A DNA stretch of 64,000 nucleotides from Acanthosepion esculentum. Its lineage: Eukaryota; Mollusca; Cephalopoda; Sepiida; Sepiidae. Position numbers and translations under genes: made by a program. Under the pieces are notes generated by a model, which worked only from the letters and a program-made list of their open reading frames with translations, was not told the origin of the DNA and searched no databases. The stretch lies in contig OZ038509.1 of assembly GCA_964036315.1 (NCBI GenBank), positions 25,553,205 to 25,617,204 on the forward strand. The letters run 5' to 3'. Of the stretch, positions 56,880 to 64,000 are shown piece by piece; the stretch's first letter is position 1, and the number at the start of each line of letters is the position of its first letter.

Positions 56880-57900
56880 GGAATAAAGTTTTTATTTATT
56901 AATCCGACATATCTTGATTTATTGCTTAAACCTTATTTTTAATGGATACCCATATTTGAGTAGACGTTCTGTTTTTATTTATTAAACAGTATATTTATTT
57001 ATTTTGATCTATCTGAATATACAAGAGAACTTATTAGAAAAACGTGCCCTCTGGAAGGATTCAAACCCATGTCCTTTAGAGGAAACTGTTATTATATCTG
57101 ACATGTTTTGACATCTCAGCCATGAAGATCACAAGACTATTGTTCCAAGGCAGTGAGGGTCAAAATCATGACTCTGTGATGGTACTATGCTAATCCATCA
57201 TCCTGTAGAGAAAGAACAAAAACACCAAATAAGTATAAAATCATCAAAAACAAGAACCACCATTTTTTTCTGGAGAAATTTGATTATTATTTGCCTTTCA
57301 TTGGTAACTTCAAATTATGCGTCTTCGGTTAGTCAAAAAATAAGAGAGTTTAGAAATGAGACGAGATGCGATAATAGACAAAGAAAAAGACGTTTAGTAT
57401 GAAAAAGGCAGAAAGTTAATTTGCTCCATAATTGATCAAACTTTGATCTGTCAGAAATCAATTACTTATCTGCAGATGAGACAAGACGTTGATTGTCTGC
57501 ACAAAGATTTTTTTAACACAAATTCTTCACATAAGTTTTCATTCAGATATATATAAATCTATATACATAAGCTACAAGAGAATTATATAAAAGTAGATAT
57601 ATACGTGGGTTAATTTGTTATTATATAATAATACATAATAATATGTTTTTATTATGAGGTTTGCTGAAGTGGCATTTGAATATTTATCTTAGCATAAATT
57701 TTAAGGGGTTTAGATACTTGGGGGGGAGTATTTATGTTTATGTATTAAATATTTTATTTCTGTTTTTTTGCAATATTTTATATTTATTTTAAAAAATTTT
57801 TGTTACTATTATTTAATTAATTAATATATTTACATATTATTTATTTTTGTATAGTATTATCTATTGATTCAAAAGTCCTCTTTTAATTCCCTTATTCTTC
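56880..57900. other. AT-rich interval with one SINE, no gene
   Basis: Apart from the tRNA-like SINE at 57045-57135 I see AT-rich sequence, TA-rich patches (57547-57640) and a short frame at 57187-57402 without family features. Confidence 0.6.
57045..57135 (-). mobile_element. tRNA-like SINE head (family 3)
   Basis: On the minus strand TGGCTGAGATG fits an A box and GGGTTTGAATCC fits a B box, with an intervening length like a long-variable-arm tRNA (Leu or Ser type). A related copy is at 62270-62392 minus (CAGGTTCAAATCC). Diverged; not a functional tRNA. Confidence 0.65.
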
Positions 57901-57904
57901 AGGC

Positions 57905-58215
57905 AATTTTCTTTCATTTCAATCCTTCTTTCATGCACATTGAATACGACAGACAATGTACTTTTATTTAGTTTTTTATACAATTTCTCATGCTATCTAA
58001 TTATTTTTTTCTTTTCAGATGATAAATTATATAAAAACTGTCCGAATGTTCTTTTTATCCGGGCGCTTTCAGCTATGCATTTAGCCATTTTCAAGGATTA
58101 TATTTTAACTGTTAAAATAAGAAATAGTTTGTATTATGTATGTTTTATAAAATGTTTTCATTTTTTTTTTCAAAACATAGTCAAGATATTATGTCCATGT
58201 TTAAAGTTAATATTA
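57905..58215 (-). mobile_element. PLE-like module, no adjacent TA tract
   Basis: In reverse complement it reads the same as 56625-56800: CTTGAAAATGGCTAAATGCA, TAGCTGAAAGCGC, ARIKRTFGQFLYNL-like codons, then a sequence with CAATGTGCATG. Unlike the others it ends in GAAAGAAAATTGCC rather than (TA)n. AT-rich DNA continues to 58270. Confidence 0.6.
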
Positions 58216-58379
58216 TTAAGTATTAGGTTGTTAATATTATATTATAAATTTATTTATTCTTATATATATATATAAATATAAAAGTGAACATAGAAGTCAA
58301 CACTTAGAGGCAGCAGTCTGTTTCATGCTTGATGCAATCATTAGGCAACTATAAATCTATAAATCGACCATTCGGCCTT

Positions 58380-59022
58380 GCATGGAGTATTGCTGCCATA
58401 TATGGTCTGGAGCCCCTGCTGTTTGCCTCAGGGTTCTTGATAAGATCCAGAGACGGATATGCAATGTAATTGGCCCTGATCTATCATCTCGTCTGCAGTC
58501 GCTCTCTCACAGACGCGACGTTGCCTCGCTCTGTCTTTTTTACAAATACTTTCACGGTAATTGCTCCGAGGAGCTGCTTTCGCTGGTTCCTAGGCCTCAT
58601 GAATTTAAACGTCCTACGAGGCTGGCATCTCGTTCCCACCCCTTCACCGTTGAAACTGTTAGATGTAGACGTCTCTTCTACTCCAATAACTTCATGTCTC
58701 GCACATCTCGCCTGTGGAACTCCCTTCCTTATTCCTGTTTCCCTGACAAATACAATCTCCAACTATTTAAGTATAACGTCAATCGACATCTCCAGTTGCC
58801 TTGATCTATCCACTTCCCTTCTCCACATCCTTTCACCTTTCATTCCTATCTGCTCTCACTCCAAATCTTCTGTAACCCCCTTGCCTTGATCGCTCCACTA
58901 TCTTTCTCCACATCCTCTCCTTTACCACTCCTATATGCTCTTCCTCCAAACCTTCTGTAACCCCCTGCGTACTAGTGGCCTCAAGCCTTGCTTGGGGTGA
59001 TAAGCTTAAAAAAAAAAAAAAA

Positions 59023-59024
<2 letters not shown>
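58380..59024 (+). mobile_element. LINE 3' end with poly(A)
   Basis: The frame at 58382-58804 (141 codons, open) is the C-terminal end of a non-LTR retrotransposon ORF2: EYCCHIWSGAP, LDKIQRRICNVIG, HRRDVASLCLFYKYFHG, RSHPFTVETVRCRRL, LWNSLPYSCFP, YNLQLFKYNVNRHL and stop. The 3' region holds two copies of an 85-bp segment (58799-58880 and 58881-58970, each ending TTCTGTAACCCCC), then CTCAAGCCTTGCTTGGGGTG and an A-run at 59008-59024. 5' truncated. The open frame and good poly(A) suggest it is one of the younger insertions here. Clade is uncertain (Jockey/CR1 side). Confidence 0.85.
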
Positions 59025-59027
<3 letters not shown>

Positions 59028-59060
<33 letters not shown>

Positions 59061-59290
59061 GCATTTAGGCAGCAATCCTTCTTTCATGCACATTTCATTG
59101 AATATGACAGACAAGGTGCTCTTATTTAGTTTTTTATACAATTTCTCATGCAATCTAAAAAGATTTTCTTTTAAGATGATAAATTATATAAAAACTGTCC
59201 AAATGTTCTTTTTATCTGAGCGCTTTTGGCTATACATTTAGCCATTTTCAAGTATTAAATATTTTAACTGTTAAATAAGAAATAGTTTGT
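59028..59290 (-). mobile_element. PLE-like module ending in (TA)n
   Basis: In reverse complement: TACTTGAAAATGGCTAAATG, TATAGCCAAAAGCGC (GAAA mutated), AQIKRTFGQFLYNL, a shifted frame, then AAGAAGGATTGCTGCCTAAA and (TA)n at 59028-59056. Its poly-TA end abuts the poly(A) of the LINE at 59024. Confidence 0.65.
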
Positions 59291-59296
<6 letters not shown>

Positions 59297-59372
<76 letters not shown>

Positions 59373-59996
59373 TTGGCAGCAACTTTTCTTTTAAACATAT
59401 AGTATTGAATGTTAAAGACAACATAGTCTTGCATATTTTCTTATATTCTCTAATGAGACTTTTTATTTGAAAATGATTTTGAAATAAGTATTGTCCGTAC
59501 GATGACCTAGCGCTTTCGAACATCATTGTTCATCTTCAAGGTCAATATTTTTAGTCAAAATTTTTTTAACAAACATTTGCCAATTATCTTGTTTATAATA
59601 TATTTACATTTTATAACGTATTCTTCAGTCTTTTGGCTTGTATATAAAAAAAAATCTTTTTCCCACTGTCACATGATAAAAATCTTCGCCATGCACGTGA
59701 TAACATCATCGCGTCTTTTGAAATTAAAAGGATTTTAACGTTTATTTAGTTTGTAAAAAAGTAGCAACATGATTACGCTACAAGATAATTGGCAAATGTT
59801 TGTTAAAAAAGTTTTGACTAAAAATATTGACCCTGAAGATGAACAATGATGTTCGAAAGTGCTAGGTCATCGTACGGACAATACTTATTTCAAAATCATT
59901 TTCAAATAAAAAGTCTCATTAGAGAATATGAGAAAATTCAAAAGAAAATATGCAAGACTATGTTGTCTTTAACATTCAATACTACATGTTTAAAAG

Positions 59997-60037
<41 letters not shown>
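59297..60037. mobile_element. Two PLE-like modules as a large foldback
   Basis: Left arm (minus copy, about 59370-59603) and right arm (plus copy, about 59778-60000) are inverted repeats of about 225 bp around a 175-bp centre. Each encodes ESARSSYGQYLFQNHFQIKS, LIREY, LSLTFNT and CLKE; the left one continues KLLPNYT. Each ends in a microsatellite: (TA)n(TG)n at 59297-59368 and (TA)n at 60000-60037. In the right arm CTGAAGA (59833-59839), stem GAACA and TGTTC (59841-59845, 59850-59854), GAAA (59855-59858) and an outer helix ATTGACC with GGACAAT give a hammerhead-like fold. Confidence 0.75.
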
Positions 60038-60038
<1 letters not shown>

Positions 60039-60479
60039 CAATAAAATCCTTTTCTAATCACATATAAGCTTTGTTGTTTCATGATTAAAGACGGCAACAA
60101 AGGTACCGTGGTTATATTTATTCATTTTTATTTTTCCCAAGTCCTTTTGATATTTTCCAACATTTTGATGGCTAAGGCAAATAACTGTTTGTCTGAAATA
60201 AATTTTTGCTCTTGTCGTTATAGACCAATGAATAATTCAGGTCATGTGCAAAATCCCAAACAATGATTTAAAAAATTTTACGTTGTAAGAGAAATTCTTT
60301 GTGGTAGAATTATTACAATTTTTTTATATACTTGTGAACATAACATCAATTACATAATTAAAAAAAAAAATAATGTAATGGCAGTAACTTAGTTAATGAC
60401 TGAAATATTAATAGAAGGTTGTAATTTACTTGTTTTTAAACTGTTTAGTTGTAACTAAGCATTTCAGAAACATTTTACT
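60038..60479. other. No gene recognised
   Basis: AT-rich; short frames only. It may be part of the PLE-derived sequence that continues to the right on the minus strand, but no motif supports that. Confidence 0.5.
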
Positions 60480-61063
60480 ATATTCATAATTAATTCTGTT
60501 AAGTGTTGGTTTTAATTTTTAATAAAGATAGCTTCAAGAATTTGTAGTTTCTGCTTATTACTTTCTTGATGAAGTATACAGATATTGTCCACTAATATTT
60601 TTCTAAATTGTCGAATTTGACCAGGAATGTTTTTGTAGATTTTGAGCAATGGAGGTTGATTCATTCATATGTCGAGTGAACTGTTTTGATAAGTTATTGT
60701 GGTATAACCGACATATATATTCACTTTTTTGTCAGACATGCAATCTCTCAAGGGACATATAAATTAATATATAATATTGTCTTTTTGCAATATGTTTATT
60801 GGTGGGAAGGATTTATTGCAAATAAATGAAGTATACAGATATTGTCCACTAATATTCTTCTAAATTGTCGAATGTGATCAGGAATGTTTTTGTAGATTTT
60901 GAGCAATGGAGGTGGATTCATTCATATGTAGAGTGAACTATCTTGATCAACATATATATTCACTTTTTTGTCGGAGATGCAATCTCTCAAGGGGCATTTA
61001 AATTAATATATAATATTGTCTTTTTGCAATATGTTTATTGGTGGGGAGGATTTATTGCAAATA
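60480..61063 (-). pseudogene. PLE endonuclease relic with 257-bp tandem duplication
   Basis: On the minus strand: DKKVNIYVGYTTIT (the YIG part of GIY-YIG, here YVG), RQFRKILVDNICILHQESNK then QKLQILEAIFIKN with the conserved Glu, and, after a one-base shift, KPTLNRINYEYSKMFLKCLV. The segment from 60571 to 60827 is repeated at 60828-61063 (shared GAAGTATACAGATATTGTCC and TTTGAGCAATGGAGGT), with deletions in the second copy. Several shifts; inactive. Confidence 0.7.
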
Positions 61064-61404
61064 ATCAAGTTAGTTGTATTAAATTTAGCATAGTACATAA
61101 TTAATTTGATTTTTTACTGGTATCTGTGAGGAATATGTTAGTATTTATGAGGTTTTAGGGTTTTTTCATCTTGTTAATATTTAGAATGCATCTGTTTATG
61201 ATATAAAAGACTGATATGTTTGATAATTTAATAAACCGTTCAAAAGTTAACTCATCTACAAAAAAGATTTTCAACACTGGGGCCAATGCTTGACACTTAG
61301 CTGGGGACTGTGTCAGGTAGATTGTTTGACAGGGTGGTATGTCAGTCAAACGGTGATGCAGATGTCCCAAGGCAAGCTCAACAAAAACAGAAACCTTGAG
61401 TAAA
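61064..61404. other. No gene recognised
   Basis: AT-rich sequence between the PLE relic and the rRNA pseudogene. A 71-codon minus frame (61155-61370) shows no family features. Confidence 0.55.
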
Positions 61405-61756
61405 ACAAAAGCTCATTCAGTCTCAATTTTTAGTATGAATATGAACTGCAAAATCATGGCCCATCGATTGTTTCCGAGTAGAGAGCTCCATTCTGCCAAG
61501 AAGTATCAGAAATGTTACCACAGGGATAACTGGCTTATGGCAAGCAAGCATTCATAGCGATGTCGCTTTTTGATCCTTTGATGTCGGCTTTACCTATCAT
61601 TGTAAAGAATTCACCAAGCATTAGATTGTTCACCCACTGATGGGGGAATGTCTGCTGAGTTTAGACCATTGTGAGACAGGTTAGTTTTATCCTACCAATC
61701 AACATATGTATTACATCGGCCATGGCCACAGTTATCGCATCCAATACAAGAGGAAA
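61405..61756 (+). pseudogene. 28S rRNA pseudogene fragment (peptidyl-transferase region)
   Basis: This aligns with the 3' third of metazoan 28S rRNA: GCTCATTCAGTCTCAATTTT, GTATGAATATGAAC, GGCCCATCGATTG, GTTACCACAGGGATAACTGG, GCATTCATAGCGATGTCGC, TTTTTGATCCTTTGATGTCG, CACCAAGCATTAGATTGTTC, TTTAGACCATTGTGAGACAG, GTTAGTTTTATCCTACC and AATACAAGAGGAAA. The matches cover domain V and the start of domain VI. Most differences are C to T or G to A at places where rRNA has CpG, as expected from methylated, untranscribed DNA. An insertion lies near 61475-61492. It is an isolated fragment, not an rDNA unit. Confidence 0.92.
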
Positions 61757-61784
61757 AAAACATTAAACAAACTCACAAACTATC

Positions 61785-62057
61785 ATGAATAATGAGTTTC
61801 CTAACTACATTGTTGATGAACAAATAAGGCAATCTATTAAATATTTTAATATATATCAAATAGAACATAATACTTCCTCAAATAAACTTAATCATATCAA
61901 TCTTTTATATTGCTGGATGATAAATTCACTGTGGAACACTCAGAACTTTATGTACAGGATCATAAAACATGTTGCTTTTCTCCACAACACTGCTGCTATT
62001 ACAATGTGGGATATTGAAAATAACGCCAACAAAAACAAATCTAGGAGGAAGATGTAA
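61785..62057 (+). pseudogene. Probable PLE ORF fragment (between RT and endonuclease)
   Basis: An open frame of 90 codons: FPNYIVDEQIRQSIKYFNI, HINLLYCWMINS, RIIKHVAF and NTAAITMWDIENN. The order resembles the stretch joining reverse transcriptase to the GIY-YIG domain in Penelope-like proteins (FPN.IVDEQI, IN.FY, LKNIIK..V). I assign it from memory of such proteins, with moderate confidence. It lacks both catalytic domains. It starts 29 bp after the rRNA pseudogene and is followed closely by (TA)n. Confidence 0.45.
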
Positions 62058-62062
62058 GTGGT

Positions 62063-62068
<6 letters not shown>

Positions 62069-62126
<58 letters not shown>
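62069..62126. repeat. (TA)n microsatellite
   Basis: About 29 TA dinucleotides directly after the PLE-like frame. Bases 62127-62269 are AT-rich and unclassified. Confidence 0.95.
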
Positions 62127-62128
<2 letters not shown>

Positions 62129-62269
62129 AAATGGATTAAATCAAACATTTTTTTAAAATTTTGTTTAAATGTTATATTTGATGGATACTCATATTCAAAT
62201 AGAAGCTCTGTTTAAACAGTATTTTTATCCAACTACATCTGATGGCCTGAAGATTTGAGAAATCTTGTC

Positions 62270-62392
62270 AGAAAAATATGCATTCTCCAGCAGGATTTGA
62301 ACCTGCATCTCCTATGGGGAACCATCATTACATCTGACATGCCTAAACATTTGACCACATAGAAATTATGATCAAACAAAGCACACTTATCA
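62270..62392 (-). mobile_element. tRNA-like SINE head (family 3), copy 2
   Basis: On the minus strand CAGGTTCAAATCCTGCTGG holds a good B box. The segment ATGTCAGATGTAATGATGGT matches the copy at 57045-57135 (ATGTCAGATATAATAACAGT). Confidence 0.65.
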
Positions 62393-62515
62393 CCTGTTAA
62401 TTCCCCTCTCCAAGTTCTCCACTGCCATAACCGGGTTTTGAACCCACACTCTTTGGGTCCTGTCACTGGATCTAACTAACACCTTTATCCACTGTGCCAT
62501 GTGTCCTTGAGGACA
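62393..62515 (-). mobile_element. SINE family 1, head-only copy
   Basis: In reverse complement: CCTCAAGGACACATGGCACA, GTGGATAAAGGTGTTAGTTA, B box GGGTTCAAAACCC and GGGGAATTAACAGGTG. This is the best preserved tRNA-like head in the window. Confidence 0.85.
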
Positions 62516-62789
62516 TCTGTGTATGAATTTCTGGGTATTATAAGCCAAATATCTTCAGCAACCATTTTTGACAAGAGCTCATATTTCAATTTTTGTTGTT
62601 ATCATCTCATGATTTTACCAGAGCTCATATTGCAATTTTTGCTGTTATTATTGCTTTTCTCTGGCACTCCTTATTACTGGTTCCCATATTGTATTCATTT
62701 CTATGCTTGGTCGGCTCAGGAGATTTTTGTGGCATAGCATATGTGCTGATTCCTTAAGTTTACGAATTTTCCAATGAAAATGTCTATGA
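62516..62789. other. Short duplicated segment, no gene
   Basis: (A/C)AGAGCTCATATT(T/G)CAATTTTTG occurs at about 62573 and 62620, a local duplication. The 78-codon frame at 62501-62737 is not convincing. Confidence 0.6.
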
Positions 62790-62885
62790 TAACTGATAAC
62801 TGACATCCATTAAACATGACACGTGGAACTAGAACAGTCTATCCCAGTGAGTGAAATAAAGGGTTCAGTTCGACATTCCAACTAC
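62790..62885 (+). mobile_element. SINE family 1, body fragment
   Basis: GATAACTGACATCCATTAAA, GTGGAACTAGAACAGTCTA, ATAAAGGGTTCAGTTCGAC and ATTCCAAC match 7018-7109 in order. Confidence 0.85.
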
Positions 62886-63364
62886 TTTGTTCCAATACTG
62901 TCAACATAAAAGAAAGAAATGTCCGCAGGGGAAACTCAAGTTTTTTTGTATGCTTCTTTGTTTATGCACTGTCACCTAAAAAATACACACAAAACCACGA
63001 GCATATTAACATCCATGGTGCCATGCATGATAACACGTTTGGGCAATCATGTCTCTTTTTGATTCATTATTAACTTGACAGCAGAATTCCTGCATTAGGC
63101 TGCTATTACTTAGTGCAGTAATCTGTCTTGCTATTTAATCCATATCTGGGGAGTGGAGGAAGAGATGGATTCAGACATTTCCAAAGGGTATTTGTGCATA
63201 AGTAAATGTAATGAACTCAGGGGCGAATCAAACTCACTCTCTGAACTCTTATTCTAAGCCCTTATACATTACATGCACCTTTGCATAACCAAACTTCCAG
63301 CACATGTATTTTTTTTGTCATTCAATTATCCACCATTAGTTCAATATATTATATTCTCTCACTG

Positions 63365-63366
<2 letters not shown>
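62886..63366. other. Unclassified; possible tRNA-like SINE at 63130-63265
   Basis: On the minus strand GAGTTTGATTCGCC (63210-63223) resembles a B box, but no A box is visible. Otherwise nothing recognised. Confidence 0.35.
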
Positions 63367-63406
<40 letters not shown>

Positions 63407-63710
63407 AAAACAACTGAAAAGTTGCAAATTAAAAAAAATTGAATGTTTTTTTTGTGAAAGTATTTATTTATATTTTTTTATATATATATATTGTTATTTC
63501 AGATTGGCCCCGATCTTTCATCAGAAATGGCTGTTTTCAGAAGTTTGTTTACATTAAGTAGAGTCCGGCGCAAGACGCGGACGTCATGTGATATGGAATG
63601 CAACTTTATTGTGGCTTCTCATTATGCTATATATATATATATATATATATATATAGCAGGTAGAGAATATTATATATATATATATATATGTGTATGTATG
63701 TATGTATGTA
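63367..63710. repeat. Cluster of TA-rich microsatellites
   Basis: TA runs at 63367-63399, 63631-63654 and 63672-63690, followed by (GTAT)n to 63710. Between them 63500-63630 is less AT-rich (GTCCGGCGCAAGACGCGGAC), with two overlapping frames and no known family. Confidence 0.85.
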
Positions 63711-64000
63711 ATAAATTTGGGTATGTAATCTTGACAGGTTTATAAGTTATTGACATTTGGAAAAACTTTCATGAATGTGTTGTGTGTATGCATTTGTGTG
63801 TGTTTAAAATAATTAAATATTTTATTATTTTTCCGAAGCTGGTGTTGCTTGAAACTAAAAAGAGAAAGAAAATGAGTGACTTTAAGAAAAAAGTCATTTA
63901 ACACTTTATATTCTCCGCCATAAGTGTCCAACTTTTCAGATGGAAATCCTTCAGAATGGGTAGAAAATAGATGAAAGAATGGTTTTTATCCATGCGTTTT
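63711..64000. other. No gene recognised
   Basis: AT-rich sequence to the window end. A 63-codon minus frame shows no family features. Confidence 0.6.

Noticed and set aside
58484..58762. Minus-strand frame of 92 codons over the LINE tail
   Set aside because: Antisense shadow of a recognisable ORF2 C terminus on the plus strand.
61405..61756. Functional rRNA gene
   Set aside because: Only part of 28S is present and many universally conserved bases are changed.
62393..62515. True tRNA gene
   Set aside because: A and B boxes are present but the acceptor stem and cloverleaf do not close, and the sequence continues as SINE body in other copies.

Overview
The window reads as animal nuclear DNA from a repeat-rich, AT-rich genome. 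My best guess is a cephalopod mollusc such as an octopus. The grounds are the mixture of Penelope-like (PLE) retroelement pieces, tRNA-derived SINEs, RTE-type and other LINE tails, mariner/Tc1 relics and very long minisatellites. The species is an inference; nothing in the sequence proves it. I found no intact host gene, no tRNA gene, no CRISPR array and nothing bacterial. Almost all long open frames are by-products of tandem repeats that lack stop codons.

Layout. 1-5.5 kb: a 194-bp satellite of 29 units. 5.5-7.2 kb: SINE copies and a gene-like fragment present twice in opposite orientation. 7.3-13.1 kb: an RTE-like LINE broken by a nested insertion; its 3' end is drawn out into a GAA-type minisatellite and a 142-bp array. 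13.1-17.6 kb: dispersed repeats, a 28-bp array carrying 22 copies of CTATAAATAG, a second SINE family and a foldback joined to PLE pieces. 17.6-21.5 kb: a 79-bp array of about 50 units. 22.2-25.8 kb: a decayed 1270-bp mariner whose 3' end abuts a GATA-based array ending in a second mariner-like terminus. 26.4-27.4 kb: an 88-bp array built from a SINE tail. 27.4-35.6 kb: SINE, LINE and Tc1 scraps and a 121-bp array. 35.7-36.6 kb: a second mariner, internally deleted, with well kept ends. 37.5-53.0 kb: about 15.5 kb of polypurine DNA, mostly some 132 copies of a 105-bp unit. 53.6-64 kb: U2 snRNA-like fragments, a PLE GIY-YIG endonuclease relic, many copies of a PLE-like module that stops at (TA)n, a LINE with poly(A), a CpG-decayed 28S rRNA pseudogene and more SINEs.

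How the parts relate. Several arrays are amplified pieces of mobile elements seen elsewhere in the window: the 142-bp array comes from the LINE 3' end, the 88-bp array from the SINE tail, and the GATA array lies between two mariner ends. The PLE-like modules carry sequences resembling the catalytic core of hammerhead ribozymes, and most end at a (TA)n tract at nearly the same codon. These two patterns, with the 15-kb polypurine block, are the most interesting things here.
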